Shown here: piece after piece, positions 1 through 13,400 of the stretch
Layout: each line of letters begins with the position of its first letter
How positions within the stretch are numbered: the first letter of the stretch is position 1
Translations under genes and position numbers: made by a program
Notes under the pieces: model-generated
What the model saw: the letters and a program-made list of their open reading frames with translations, nothing else
Databases searched by the model: none
Told to the model about the DNA's origin: nothing
Assembly (NCBI GenBank): GCA_963931865.1
Contig: OZ007517.1
Span: 5,159,707-5,223,706 of the forward strand
Reading direction: 5' to 3'
Source of the DNA: Axinella damicornis
Taxonomy: Eukaryota; Porifera; Demospongiae; Axinellida; Axinellidae
DNA length: 64,000 nucleotides

Positions 1-3000
1 GCCAGGCCCCCACCGAGCCGGCCAGGCCCCCACCGGGCCGGCTAGGGCCCCACCGGGCCGGGCAGGCCCCCACGGAGCCGGCCAGGCCCCCACCGGGCCG
101 GCTAGGCCCCCACCGGGCCTGGCAGGCCCCCACGGAGCCGGCCAAGCCCCCACCGGGCCGGCCAGGCCCCCACGGGGCCGGCCAGGCCCCCACCGGGCCG
201 GCCAGGCCCCAACGGGGCCGGCCAGGCCCCCACCGGGACAACCAAGCCTCCACGGGGCCGGCCAGGCACCCACGGGGCCGGCCAGGCTCCCACCGGGCCG
301 GCCAGGCCCCCACCGGGCCGGCCAGACTACCACGGGGCCGGCCAGGCCCCCACCGAGTTGGCCAAGCTCCCACGGGGCCGGCCAGGCCCCCACGGGGCCG
401 GCCAGGCCCCCACGGGGTCGGCCAGGCCCCCATGGGGCCGGCCAGGCCCCCACGGGGGAGACCAGGCACACACGGGGCCGGCCAGGCCCCCACGGGGCCG
501 GCAAAACCCCCACGGGGCCGGCCAGGCCCCCACAGGGCCGGCCAGGCCCCCACCGGGCCGGCCAGGCCCCCACGGGGCCGGCCAGGCCCCCACCGGGTCG
601 ACCAAGTCTCCACGGGGCCGGCCAGGCACCCACGGGGCCGGCCAGGCCCCCACCGGGCCGGCCAGGCCCCCACGGGGACGGCCAGGCCACCACGGGGCCG
701 GCCAGGCCCCCACAAGGCCGGCCAGGCCCCCACCGGGCCGGCCAGGCCCCCACAAGGCCGGCCTGACCCCAACGGGGCCGGCCAGGCCCCCACGGGACCG
801 GCCAGGCCCCCACGGGGCCGGCCAGGCCCCCACCGGGCCGGCCAGGCCCCCACGGGGCCGGCCTGGCCCCCACGGGGCCGGCCAGGCCCCCACAAGGCCG
901 ACCAGGCCCCCACGAGGCCGGCCAGGCCCCCATGGGGCCGGCCTGGCCCCCACGGGGCCGGCCAGGACCCTACCGGGCCGGCCAGGCCCCCACCGGGCCG
1001 GCCAGGCCCCAACGGGGCCGGCCAGGCCCCCACCGGGCCAACCAAGCCTCCACGGGGCCGGCCAGGCACCCACGGGGCCGGCCAGGCTCCCACCGGGCCG
1101 GCCAGGCCCCCACCGGGCCGGCCAGGCTACCACGGGGCCGGCCAGGCCCCCACCGAGCCGGCCAGGCTCCCACGGGGCCGGCCAGGCCCCCACGGGGCCG
1201 GCCAGGCCCCCACGGGGTCGGCCAGGCCCCCATGGGGCCGGCCAGGCCCCCACGGGGGAGACCAGGCACACACGGGGCCGGCCAGACCCCACGGGGCCGG
1301 CCAAACCCCCACGGGGCCGGCCAGGCCCCCACGGGGCCGGCCAGGCCCCCACCGGGCCGGCCAGGCCCCCACGGGGCCGGCCAGGCCCCCACCGGGTCGA
1401 CCAAGTCTCCACGGGGCCGGCCAGGCACCCACGGGGCCGGCCAGGCCCCCACCGGGCCGGCCAGGCCCCCACGGGGACGGCCAGGCCCCCACGGGGCCGG
1501 CCAGGCCCCCACGGGGCCGGCCAGGCTCCAACGTGGCCGGCCAGGCCCCCACGGGGCCGGCCAGGCCCCCACGGGGCCGGCCAGGCCCCCACGGGGCCGG
1601 CCAGGCCCCCACGGGACCGGCCAGGCCCCCACGGGGCCGGCCAGGTCACCACGGGGCCGGCCAGGCCCCAACGGGGCCGTCCAGGCCCCCACCGGGCCGG
1701 CCAGGCCCCAACCGGGCCGGCCAGGCCCCCACGGGGCCGACAAGGCCCCCACGGTGCCGGCCAGGCCCCCACGGGGCCGGCCAGGCCCCCACCGGGCCGG
1801 CCAGGCCCCCACGGGGCCGGCCAGGCCCCCAAAGGGGCCGGCCAGGCCCCCACCGGGCCGGCAAGGCCCCCACCGAGCCGGCCAGGCCCCCACCGGGCCG
1901 GCTAGGCCCCCACCGGGCCGGGCAGGCCCCCACGGGGCTGGCCAGGCCCCCACCGGGCCGGCCAGGCCCCCACGGGGCCGGCCAGGCCCCCACAAGGCCG
2001 GCCAGGCCCCCACCGGGCCGGCCAGGCCACCACCGGACCGGCCCGGCCCCCACCAAACCGGCCAGGCCCCCACCGGGCCGGACAGGCCCCCACGGGGTCG
2101 GCCATGCCCCCACGGGGCCGGCCAGGCCCCCACAGGGGAGACCAGGCACACACGGGGCCGGCCAGGTCACCACGGGGCCGGCCAGGCCCCCACGGGGCTG
2201 GCCAGGCCCCCACCGGGCCGGCCAGGCCCCCACCGGGCCGGCCAGGCCCCCACGGGGCCGACAAGGCCCCCACGGTGCCGGCCAGGCCCCCACGGGGCCG
2301 GCCAGGCCACCACCGGGCCGGCTAGGCCCCCACGGGGCCGGCCAGGCCCCCAAAGGGGCCGGCCAGGCCCCCACCGGGCCGGCCAGGCCCCCACCGAGCC
2401 GGCCAGGCCCCCACCGGGCCGGCTAGGCCCCCACCGGGCCGGGCAGGCCCCCACGGGGCCGGACAGACCCCCACCGGGCCGGCCAGGCCCCCACGGGGCC
2501 GGCCAGGCCCCCACGGGCCGAGCAGGCCCCCACCGGGCCGGCCAGGCCCCCACGGGGCCGGCCAGGCCCCCACGGGGCCGGCCAGGCCCCCACCGGGCCG
2601 GCCAGGCCACCACCGGGCCGGCCCGGCCCCCACCGGACCGGCCAGGCCCCCACCGGGCCGGCCAGGCCCCCACGGGGTCGGCCATTCCCCCACGGGGCCG
2701 GCCAGGCCCCCACGGGGGAGACCAGGCACACACGGGGCCGGCCAGGCCCCCACGTGTCCGGCCAGGCCCCCACGGGGCCGGACAGGCCCACACCGGGCCG
2801 GCCAGGCCCCCACGGGGCCGGCCAGGCCCCAACGGGGCCGGCCAGGCCCCCACGGGACCGGCCAGGCCCCCACGGGGCCGGCCAGGCCACCACGGGGCCG
2901 GCCAGGCCCCCACAGGGCCGGCCAGGCCCCCACCGGGCCGGCCAGGCCCCCACGGGGCCGGCCTGGCCCCCACGGTGCCGGCCAGGCCCCCACGGGGCCG

Positions 3001-6000
3001 ACCAGGCCGCAACGAGGCCGGCCAGGCCCCCACGGGGCCGGCCTGGCCCCCACGGGGCCGGCCAGGACCCTACCGGGCCGGCCAGGCCCCCACGGGGCCG
3101 GCCAGGCCCCCACCGGGCCGGCCAGGCCCCAACGGGGCCGGCCAGGCCCCCACCGGGCCGACCAAGCCTCCACGGGGCCGGCCAGGCACCTACGGGGCCG
3201 GCCAGGCTCCCACCGGGCCGGCCAGGCACCCATTGGGCCGGCCAGGCTACCACTGGGCCGGCCAGGCCCCCACCGAGCCGGCCAGGCCCCCACGGGGCCG
3301 GCCAGGCCCCCACGGTGCCGGCCAGGCCCCCACGGGGTCGGCCAGGCCCCCATTGGGCCGGTCAGGCCCCCACGGGGGAGACCAGGCACACACGGGGCCG
3401 GCCAGGCCCCCACGGGTCCGGCCAGGCCCCCACGGGGCCGGCCAGGCCCACACCGGGCCGGCCAGGCCCCCACGGGGCTGGCCAGGCCCCCACGGGGCCG
3501 GCCAGGCCCCCACGGGACCGGCCAGGCCCCCACAGGGCCGGCCAGGCCACCACGGGGCCGGCCTGGCCACCACAGGGCCGGCAAGGCCCCCACCGGGCCG
3601 GCCACGCCCCCACGGGGCCGGCCTGGCCAACACGGGGCCGGCCAGGCCCCCACTGGGCCGGCCAGGCCCCCACGGGGCCGGCCAGGCCCCCACCGGGCCG
3701 GCCAAGCCCCCACGGGGCCGGCCAGGCCCCCACAGGGACCGCCAGGCCCCCACCGGGCCGGCAAGGCCCCCACCGGGCCGGCCAGGCCCCCATGGGGCCG
3801 GCAGGCCACCACGGGGCCGGCCAGGCCCCCACCGTGCCGGCCAGGCCCCCACGGGGCCGGCCAGGCCCCCACCGGGCCGGCCAGGCCCCCACGTGGCCGG
3901 CCAGGCCCCCACCGGGCCGGCCAGGCCCCCACCGGGCCGGCCAGGCCCCCACCAGGCCGGCCAGGCCCCCACCGGGCCGGCCAGGCCCCCACGGGGCCGG
4001 CCAGGCCCCCACCTGGCCGGCCTGGCCCCCACGGGGCCGGCCAGGCCCCCACCGGGCCGGCCAGGCCCCCACGGGGCCGGCCAGGCCCCCACGGGTCCAG
4101 CCAGACCCCTACGGGGCCGGCCAGGCCCCCACGGGTCCGGCCAGGCCCCCACGGGGCCGACTAGGCCCCCACTGGGCCGGCCAGGCCCCAACCGGGCCGG
4201 CCAGGCCCCCACGGGGCCGGCCTGGCCCCCACGGGGCCGGTCAGTCCCCCACGGGGCCGGCCAGGCCCTCACGGGGCCGGCCAGGCCCCCACCGGGCCGG
4301 CCAAGCCCCCACAGGGCCGGCCAGGCCCCCACAGGGACCGCCAGGCCCCCACCGGGCCGGCAAGGCCCCCACCGGGCCGGCCAGGCCCCCATGGGGCCGG
4401 CAGGCCACCACGGGGCCGGCCAGGCCCCCACCGTGCCGGCCAGTGCCCCACGGGGCCGGCCAGGCCCCCACCGGGTCGGCCAGGCACCCACGGGGCCGGC
4501 CAGGCCCCCAAGGGGCCGGCCAGGCCCCCACTGGGCGGACCAGGCCCCCACCGGGCCGGCCAGGCCCCCACCGGGCCGGCCAGGCCCCCACCGGGCCGGC
4601 CAGGCCCCCACGGGGCCGGCCAGGCCCCTACCTGGCCGGCCAGGCCCCCACGGGGCCGGCCAGGCCCCCACCGGGCCGGCCAGGCCCCCACCGGGCCGGC
4701 CAGGCCCCCACGGGTCCAGCCAGACCCCCACGGGGCCGGCCAGGCCCCCACGGGTCCGGCCAGGCCCCCATGGGGCCGACTAGGCCCCCACGGGGCCGGT
4801 CAGGCCACAACCGGGCCGGCCAGGCCCCCACGGGGACCGCCAGGCCCCCACCGGGCCGGCAAGGCCCCCACCGGGCCGGCCAGGCCCCCATGTGGCCGGC
4901 AGGCCACCACTGGGCCGGCCAGGCCCCCACCGGGCCGGCCAGGCCCCCACGGGGCCGGCCAGGCCCCCACCAAGCCGGCCAGGCCCCCACGGGGCCGGCC
5001 AGGCCCCCAAGGGGCCGGCAAGGCCCCCACCGGGCCGGCCAGGCCCCCACCGGGCCGGCCAGGCCCCCACGGGGCCGGCCAGGCCCCCACCAAGCCGGCC
5101 AGGCCCCCACGGGTCCGGCCAGGCCCCCACGGGGCCGGCCAGGCACCCACGGGGCCGGCCAGGCCCCCACGGGGCCGACTAGGCCCCCACGGGGCCGGCC
5201 AGGCCCCAACCGGGCAGGCCAGGCCCCCACGGGGCTGGCCAGGCCCCCACGGGGCCGGCCAGGCCCCCTCCGGGCCGGCCAGGCCCCCACCGGGCCGGCC
5301 AGGCCCCCACGGGGCCGGCCAGGCCCCCACCGGGTCGGACAGGCCCCCACCGGGCCGGCCCGGCCCCCACCGTGCCGGCCAGGCCCCCACGGGGCCGGCC
5401 AGGCCCCCACCGGGCCGGCCAGGCCCCCACGGGGCCGGCCTGGCCCCCACGGGGCCGGCCAGGCCCCTACCGGGCCGGCCAGGCCTCCACGGGGTCGGCC
5501 AGGCCCCCACCGGGCCGGCCAGGACCCCACGGGGCCGGCCAGGCCCCCACCGGGCCGACCAAGCCTCCACGGGGCCGGCCAGGCACCCACGGGGCCGGCC
5601 AGGCCCCCACCGGGCCGGCCAGGCCCCCACCGGGCCAGCCAGGCTACCACGGGGCCGGCCAGGCCCCCACCGAGCCGGCCAGGCCACCACGGGGCCGGCC
5701 AGGCCCCCACGGGGCCGGCCAGGCCCCCACCGGGCCGGCCAGGCCCCCACCGGGCCGGCCAGGCCCCCACCGGGCCGGCCCGGCCCCCACCGTGCCGGCC
5801 AGGCCCCCACGGGGCCGGCCAGGCCCCCACCGGGCCGGCCAGGCCCCCACGGGGCCGGCCTGGCCCCCACGGGGCCTGCAAGGACCCTACCGGGCCGGCC
5901 AGACCCCCACGGGGCCGGCCAGGCCCCCACCGGGCCGGCCAGGCCCCCACGGGGCCGGCCAGGCCCCCACCGGGCCGACCAAGCCTCCACGGGGCCGGCC

Positions 6001-7452
6001 AGGCACCCACGGGGCCGTCCATGCCCCCACCGTGCCGGCCAGGCCCCAACCGGGCCGGCCAGGCCCCCACGGGGCCGGCCAGGCCCCCACCGGGCCGGCC
6101 AAACCCCCACGGGGCCGGCCAGACCCCCACCGGGCCTGCCAGGCCCCCACGGGGCCGGCCAGGCCCCCACCGGGCCGGCCAGGCCACCACAGGGCCGGCC
6201 AGGCCCCCAAGGGGCCGGCCAGGCCCCCACGGGGCCGGCCAGGCCCCCACCGGGCCGGCCCGACCCCCACCGTGCCGGCCAGGCCACCACGGGGTCGGAC
6301 AGGACCCCCACAGGGCCGGCCAAGCCCCCACGGGGCCGGCCTGGCCCCCACGGGGCCGGCCAGAACCCTACCGGGCCGGCCAGGCCCCCACGGGGCCGGC
6401 CAGGCCCCCACCGGGCCGGCCAGGCCCCCACGGGGCCGGCCAGGCCCCCACCGGGCCTACCAAGCCTCCACGGGGCCGGCCAGGCACCCACAGGGCCGTC
6501 CATGCCCCCACCGGGCCGGCCAGGCCCCCACCGGGCCGGCCAGGCTACCACGGGGCCGGCCAGGCCCCCACCGAGCCGGCCAGGCCCCCACGGGGCCGGC
6601 CAGGTCCCCACGGGGCCGGCCAGGCGCCCACGGGGCCGGCCAGGCCCCCACCGGGCCGGACAGGCCCCCACCGGGCTGGACAGGCCCCTACCGGGCCGGC
6701 CAGGCCCCCACGGGGCCGGCTAGGCCCCCACGGGTCCAACCAGGCCCCCACGGGGTCGGCCAGGCCCCCACGGGTCCGGCCAGGCCCCAACCAGGCCAGC
6801 CAGGCCCCCACGGGGCCGGCCAGGCCCCCACCAGGCCGGCCAGGCCCCCACGGGGCCGGCCAGGCCCCCACGGGGCCGGCCAGGCCCCCACCGGGCCGGC
6901 CAGGCCCCCACCGGGCCGGACAGGCCCCCACGTGGCCGGCCAGGCCCCCACGAGGCCGGCCAGGCCCCAACCGGGCCGGCCAGGCCCCCACGGGGCCGGC
7001 CAGGCCCCCACTGGGACGGCCAGGCCCACACGGGGCCGGCCAGACCCCCACCGGGCCTGCCAGGCACCCACGGGGCCGGCCATGCCCCCACGGGGCCGGC
7101 CAGGCCCTCACCGGGCCGACCAGGCCACCACAGGGCCGGGCAGGCCCTCACGTGGCCGGCCAGGCCCCCACCGGGCCGACCAGGCCACCACGGGGCTGGC
7201 CAGGCCCCCACCGAGCCGGCCAGGCCGCCACGGGGCCGGCCAGGCCCCCACGGGGCCGGCCAGGCCCCCACGGGGTTGGCCAGGCCCCCACGGGTCCGGC
7301 CAGGCCCCAACGGGTCCAGCCAGACCCCCACGGGGCCGGCCAGGCCCCCACGGGGCCGGCCAGGCCCCCACGGGGCCAACTAGGCCCCCACGGGGCAGGC
7401 CAGGCCCCAACCGGGCCGGCCAGGCCCCCACCGGGCCGGCCAGGCCCCCACG
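1..7452. repeat. 20-bp satellite, domain 1 (GCCAGG-type monomers)
   Basis: About 370 head-to-tail copies of a 20-bp monomer, GGCCGGCCAGGCCCCCACGG or the variant with CACCGGG in place of CACGGGG. The copies stay in 20-bp register for long stretches; single-base indels shift phase, for example near 1290 and 1834. Common variants are CACAAGG, CCAAGCC, CACGGGACC and GCTAGG. Each monomer has a GGCCGGCC palindrome and an imperfect dyad (GGGGCC, five bases, GGCCCC). Recurring variant runs such as the 'gggggagaccaggcacacac' tract near 451, 1254, 2714 and 3373 show higher-order organisation. No stop codon arises in any frame of the consensus, so the long open frames here are not genes. The window starts inside the array, so its left end is unknown. 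Confidence 0.97.
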
Positions 7453-7462
7453 GCCGCGCCCC
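7446..7462. other. junction between satellite domains 1 and 2
   Basis: The last GCCAGG monomer runs into a truncated unit: CCCACGG is followed directly by CCGCGCCCCC, so about 8 bases of the expected 20-bp spacing are missing. To the left essentially every monomer has GCCAGG; to the right they have GCCGCG or GCCACG. The switch is abrupt rather than a gradient. A partial monomer at the exact switch point suggests a recombination or deletion joint between two separately homogenised arrays (inference). Confidence 0.75.
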
Positions 7463-10400
7463 CACGGGGCCGGCCGCGTCACCACGGATCCGGCCGCGTC
7501 CCCACGTGGCCGGCTACGCTCCCACGGGGTCGGCTACGCCCCCACGGGGACGGCCACGCCCCCACGAGGCCGGCCACGTCCCCACGGGGACGGCCGGGCC
7601 CCCACGGGGCCGGCCGCGTCCCCACGGGGCAGACCGCGTTCCCACGGGGCCGGTCACGCCCCCACGTTGCTGGCCACGCCCCCACGGGGCAGTCCACGCC
7701 CCCACGGTGCCGGCCACGCCCCCACGGGGCCGGCCACGCCCCCATGGGAACGGCCACGCCCCCACGGGGCCGGCCACGCCCCCACGGGGCAGGCCGCGCC
7801 CCCACTGGACCGGCAACGCCTCCACAGGGCCGATCGCGCCCCCACGGGGCCGGCAGCGTCCCCACGGGGCCGGCAACGCCCCCATGGTGCCGGCCGCCCC
7901 CCCCGGGGCCGGCCGCGCCCCCGCGGGGCCGGCCGTGCCCCCACGGGGCCGGCCGCGTTCCAACGGGGCCGGCCGCGCCCCCACGGGGCCGGCCGCGTCA
8001 CCACGGATTTGGCCGCGTCCCCACGTGGCCAGCCACGCCCCCACGGGGTCGGTTACGCCCCAACGGGGACGGCCACGCCCCCACGAGGCTGGCCACGTCC
8101 CCACGGGGACGGCCGGGCCCCCACGGGGCCGGCCGCGTCCCCACGGGGCCGGCCGCGTTCCCACGGGGCCGGCCACGCCCCCACGGTGCCGGCCACGCCC
8201 CCACGGGACAGTCCACGCCCCCACGGTGCCGGCCACGCCCCCACGGGGCCGGCCACGTCCCCACGGGCACAGCCACGCCCCCACGGGGCCGGCCACGCCC
8301 CCACGGGGCAGGCCGCGCCCCCACTGGGCCGGCAACGCCCCCACTGGGCCGGCCACGCCCCAACGGGGCCGGCCACGCCCCCACGGGCCCGGCCGTGGCC
8401 CCACGGGGCCGCCCGCGTCCCATCAGGGCCGGCCGCGTACCTACTGGGCCGGCCACGCCCCCACGGGGCTGGCCACGCCCCCACGGTGCCGGCCACGCCC
8501 CGACGGGGCCGGCCGCATCCCCACGGGGCCGGCAACGCCACCACGGTGCCGGCCGCCCCCCCACGGGGCCGGCCGAGCCCCCACGAGGCCGGCCGCGTTC
8601 CAACGGGGCCAACCGCGCCCCCACGGAGCCGGCCACGTCACTACGGATCCGGCCGCATCCCCACGTGGCCGGCCACGCCCCCACGGGGTCGGTTACGCCC
8701 CCACGGGGACGGCCACGCCCCCACGAGGCCGGCCACGTCCCCACAAGGACGGCCGGGCCCCCACAAGGCCGGCCGCGTCCCCACGGGGCCGGCCGCGTTC
8801 CCACGGGGCCGGCCACGCCCCCACGTTGCGGGCCACGCCCCCACGGGGCAGTCCACGCCCCCACGGTGCCGGCCACGCCCCCACGGGGCCGGCCACGCCC
8901 CCACGGGAACGACCACGCCCCCACGGGGCCGGCCACGCCCCCACGGGGCAGGCCGCGCCCCCACTGGGCCGGCAACGCCTCCACAGGGCCGGCCGCACCC
9001 CCACGGGGCCGGCAGCGTGCCCACGGGTCCGGCAACGCCCCCACGGTGCCGGCCGCCCCACCACGGGGCCGGCCGCGCCCCCGCGGGGCCGGCCGCCTTC
9101 CAACGGGGCCGGCCGCGCCCCCACGGGACCGGCCGAACCCCCACGGAGCCGGCCCAGTCCCCACGGAGCCAGCCACGCCCCCACGGGGCCGGCCACGCCC
9201 CCACAGCGCCGGCCACGCCCCCACGGGGCCGGCCACGCCCCCACGGGGCCGGCCGCGTCCCCACGGGGCCGGCCACGCCACCACGGGGCCGGCCACGCCC
9301 ACACGGGGCCGGCCACGCCCCCACGGGGCCGGCCACGCCCCCACGGGGTCGGCCACGCCCCCACGGGGACAGCCACGCCCTCACAGGGCCGGCCACGCCC
9401 CCACGGGGACGGCCACGTCCCCACGGGGTCGGCAACGCCCCCACGGTGCCGACCGCCCCCCCACGGGGCCGGCCGCGCCCCCACAGGGCCGGCCGCCTTC
9501 CAACGGGGCCGGCCGCGCCCCCACGGGACCGGCCGCAACCCAACGGAGCTGGCCGCGTCCCCACGGAGCCGGCCACGCCCCCACGGGGCCGGCCACGCCC
9601 CCACGTGGCCGTCTGCGCCCCCACGGGGCCGGCCGCTCCCCCACGGGGCCGGCCGCGTCACCACGGGGCAGGCCGCATCTCCACGGGGCCGGCCACGCCC
9701 CCACGGGGCCGGCCACGCCCACACGGGTCCGGCCACGCCCCCAAGGGGCCGGCCACGCCCCCACGGGCCCGACCGTGCCCCCACGGGGCCGCCCGCGTCC
9801 CATCAGGGCCGGCCGCGTCCCTACAAGGCCGGCCACGCCCCCACGGGGCTGGCCACGCCCCCACGGGACCGACCACGCCCCCACGCGGCCGGCCGCGCCC
9901 CCACGGGGCCGGTAACGCCCCCACGGTGCCGGCCGCCCCCCCACGGGGCCGGCCGTGCCCCCACGGGGCCGGCCGCGTTCCAACGGGGCCGGCCGCGCCC
10001 CCACGGGGCCGGCCACTCCCCCACGGGGCCGGCCGCGTCGCTACGGATCCGGCCGCGTCCCCACGGGGCCGGCCACGCCCCCACGGGGTCGACTACGCCC
10101 CCACGGGGACGGCCACGCCCCCACGAGGCCGGCCACGTCCCAACGGGGACGGCCGGGCCCCCACGGGGCCGGCCGCGTCCCCACGGTGCCGGCCGCGTTC
10201 CCACGGGGCCGGCCACGCCCCCACGAGGCAGTCTACGCCCCCACGGTGCCGGCCACGCCCCAACTGGGCCGGCCACGCCCCCACGGGAACGGCCACGCCC
10301 CCACGGGGTCGGACACGCCCCCACGGGGCAGGCCGCGCCCCCACTGGGACGGCAACGCCTCCACAGGGCCCGCCGCGCCCCCACGGGGCCGGCAGCGTCC

Positions 10401-13400
10401 CCACGGGGCCGGCAACGCCCCCACGGTGCCGGCCGCCCCCTCCACGGGGCCGGCCGCGCCCCCACGGGGCCGGCCGTCTTCCAACGGGGCCGGCCGCGCC
10501 CCTACGGGTCCGGCCGCACACCCACGGGGCCGGCTGCATCACCACGGGGCAGGCAGCGTCCCCACGGGGCCGGCCAGCCACCACGGGGCCGGCCACGCCC
10601 CCACTGGTCCGGCCACGCCCCCACGGGGTTGGCCACGCCCCCACGGGGACAGCCACGCGCCCACGGGAATGACCGCGCCCCCACGGGGCCGTCCACGCCC
10701 CCACGGGGCCGGCCACGTCCCCACGGGGTCGGCAACGCCCCCACGGTGCCGGCCGCCACCCTACGGGGCCGGCCGCGCCCCCACAGGGCCGGCCGCCTTC
10801 CAACGGGGCCGGCCGCGCCTCCACGGGACCGGCCGCACCCCAACGGAGCCGCCGCATCCCCACGGAGCCGGCCACGCCCCCACGGGGCCGGCCACGCCCC
10901 CACGGGGCCGGCTGCGCCCCCACGGGGCCGGCTGCGCCCCCACGGGGCCGGCCGCGTCACCACGGGGCCGGCCGCATCCCCACGGGGCCGGCCAAGCCCC
11001 CACGGGGCCGGCCACGCCCCCACGGGGCCGGCCACGCCCCTACGGGGCCGGCCGCGCACCTACGGGGCCGTCAACGCCTCCACGGGGCCGGCCGCGCCCC
11101 CACGGGGCCGGCAGCACCCCCACGGGGCCAGCCACGCCCCCACGTGGCCGGCCACGCCCCCACGGGGCCGGAGACGCCCCCACGGGGCCGGCCGCGCCAC
11201 GACAGGGCCGGCCGCGTTCCAACGGGTCCGTCCGCGCCCTCACGGGACCGGCCGCACCCCCACGGAGCCGGCTGCTTCCCCACGGAGCCGGCCACGCCCC
11301 CACGGGGCCGGCCACGCCCCCACGGGGCCGGCCGCACCCCCACGGGGCCGGCCGCACCCCCACGGGGCCGGCCACGCCCCTACGGGGCCGGCCACGTCCC
11401 CACGCGGCTGGCCACGCCCCCACGGGGCCGGCCGCACCCCCACGGGGTCGGCCGCCCCCACGGGGCCGGCCACGCACCCACGGGGCCGGCCGCGCCCCCA
11501 CGGGGCCGGCCGCGTCCCCACGGGACCGGCAACGATCCCACGGTGCCGGCAACGCCTCCACGGGGCCGGCCACGCTCCCACGGGGCCGGCCAGGCCCCCA
11601 CGGAACCGGCCACGCCCCCACGGGGCTGGCCGCGCACCCACGGGTGGGCCACGCCCCAACAGGGCCGGCTGCGCCGCCACGGGGCAGGCCGCGCCCCCAC
11701 AAGGCCGGCAACGCCCCCACGGGGCCGGCTGCGCCCCCACGGGGCCGGCCGCACCCCCACGGGGCTGGCCGCGCCCCAATGGTGCCGGCCGCGCCACCAT
11801 GGGACCGGCCGCACCCCCACGGAGACGGCCGCGCCCCCACGGGGCCGGCCGCGCCCACAAGGGGTCAGCCACGCCCCCACGGGGCCGGCCACGCCCCCAC
11901 GGGGCTGGCCACGCCCCCACTGGGCCGGCCACGCCCCCACGGGGCCGGCCACGGCCCCACGGGGTCGGACGCCCCCACGGGGGCGGCCACGCCCCCACGG
12001 GGCCGGCCGCGCCCCCACGGGGCCGGCCGCGTCCCCACGGGGTCGGCAACGATCCCACGGTGCCGGCAACGCCCCCACGGGGCCGGCCACGCCCCCATGG
12101 TGCCGGCCACGCCCCAATGGGGCCGGCCACGCCCGCACGGGGCCTGACACGCCCCCACGGAACCGGCCACGCCCCCACGGGGCTGGCCGCGCACCCACGG
12201 GTGGGCCACGCCCCCACAGTGCCGGCTGCGCCGCCACGGGGCAGGCCGCGCCCCCACGGGGCCGGCAACACCCCCACGGAGCCGGCTGCGCCCCCACGGG
12301 GCCGGCCGCGCCCCCACGGGGCCTGCCGCGCCCCCACGGGGCCGGCCGCACCCCCACGGGGTTGGCCGCGCCCCAATGGTGCCGGCCGCGCCACCATGGG
12401 ACCGGCCGCACCCCCACGGAGCCGGCCGCGCCCCCACGGGGCCGGCCGCGCTTACAAGTGGTCGGCCACGCCCCCACGGGGCCGGCCACGCCCCCACGGG
12501 GCTGGCCACGCCCCCACTGGGCCGGCCACGCCCCCACGGGGCCGGCCACGCCCCCACGGGGCAAGCCAAGCCCCCACCAGGTCGGCCACGCCCCCACGGG
12601 GCCGGCCGCGTCCCCACGGGGCAGGCAACGCCCCCACGGTGCCGGCCACGCCCCCTCGGGGCCGACCGCGCCCCCACGGTGCCGGCCACGCCCCCACGGG
12701 GCCGGCTGCGTCCCCACGGGGAGGGCCGCGCTCCCACGGGGCCGGCCGCGCCCCCACGGGGCAGGCCGCGTCCCAATGGGGCCGGCCGCGCCACCACGGA
12801 ACCGGCCGCACCCCCACGGAGCCGGACGCGTCCCCACTGAGCCGGCCACGCCCCCACGGAGCCGGCCGCGTCCCCACGGGGCCGGCCGCGCCCCCACGGT
12901 GCCGGCCACGCCCCCACGGGGCCGGCCACGCTCCCACGGTGCCGGCCACGCCTCCACGGGGCTGGCCACGCCCCCACGGGGACGGCCACGCCCCTACGGG
13001 GCCGGCCAGGCCCCCACGGGGACGGCCACGCCCCCACGGGGCCGGCCACGCCCCCACGGGGCAGGCCGCGCCCCCACTGGGCCGGCAACGCCTCCACAGG
13101 GCCGGCCGCGCCCCCACGGGGCCGACAGCGTCCCCACGGGGCCGGCAACGCCCCCACGGTGCCGGCCGCCCCCCCAAGGGGCCGGCCGCGCCCCCACGGG
13201 CCGGCCGCCTTCCAACGGGGCCGGCCGCGCCCCCACGGGACCGGCCGCACCCCCACAAAGCCGGCCCCGTCCCCACGGAGCCGGCCACGCCCCCACGGGG
13301 CCGGCCACGCCCACACAGGGCCGGCCGAGCCCCCATGGGGCCGGCCGCGCCCCCACGGGGCCGGCCGGATCACCACGGGGCCGGCCGCGTCCACACGGGG

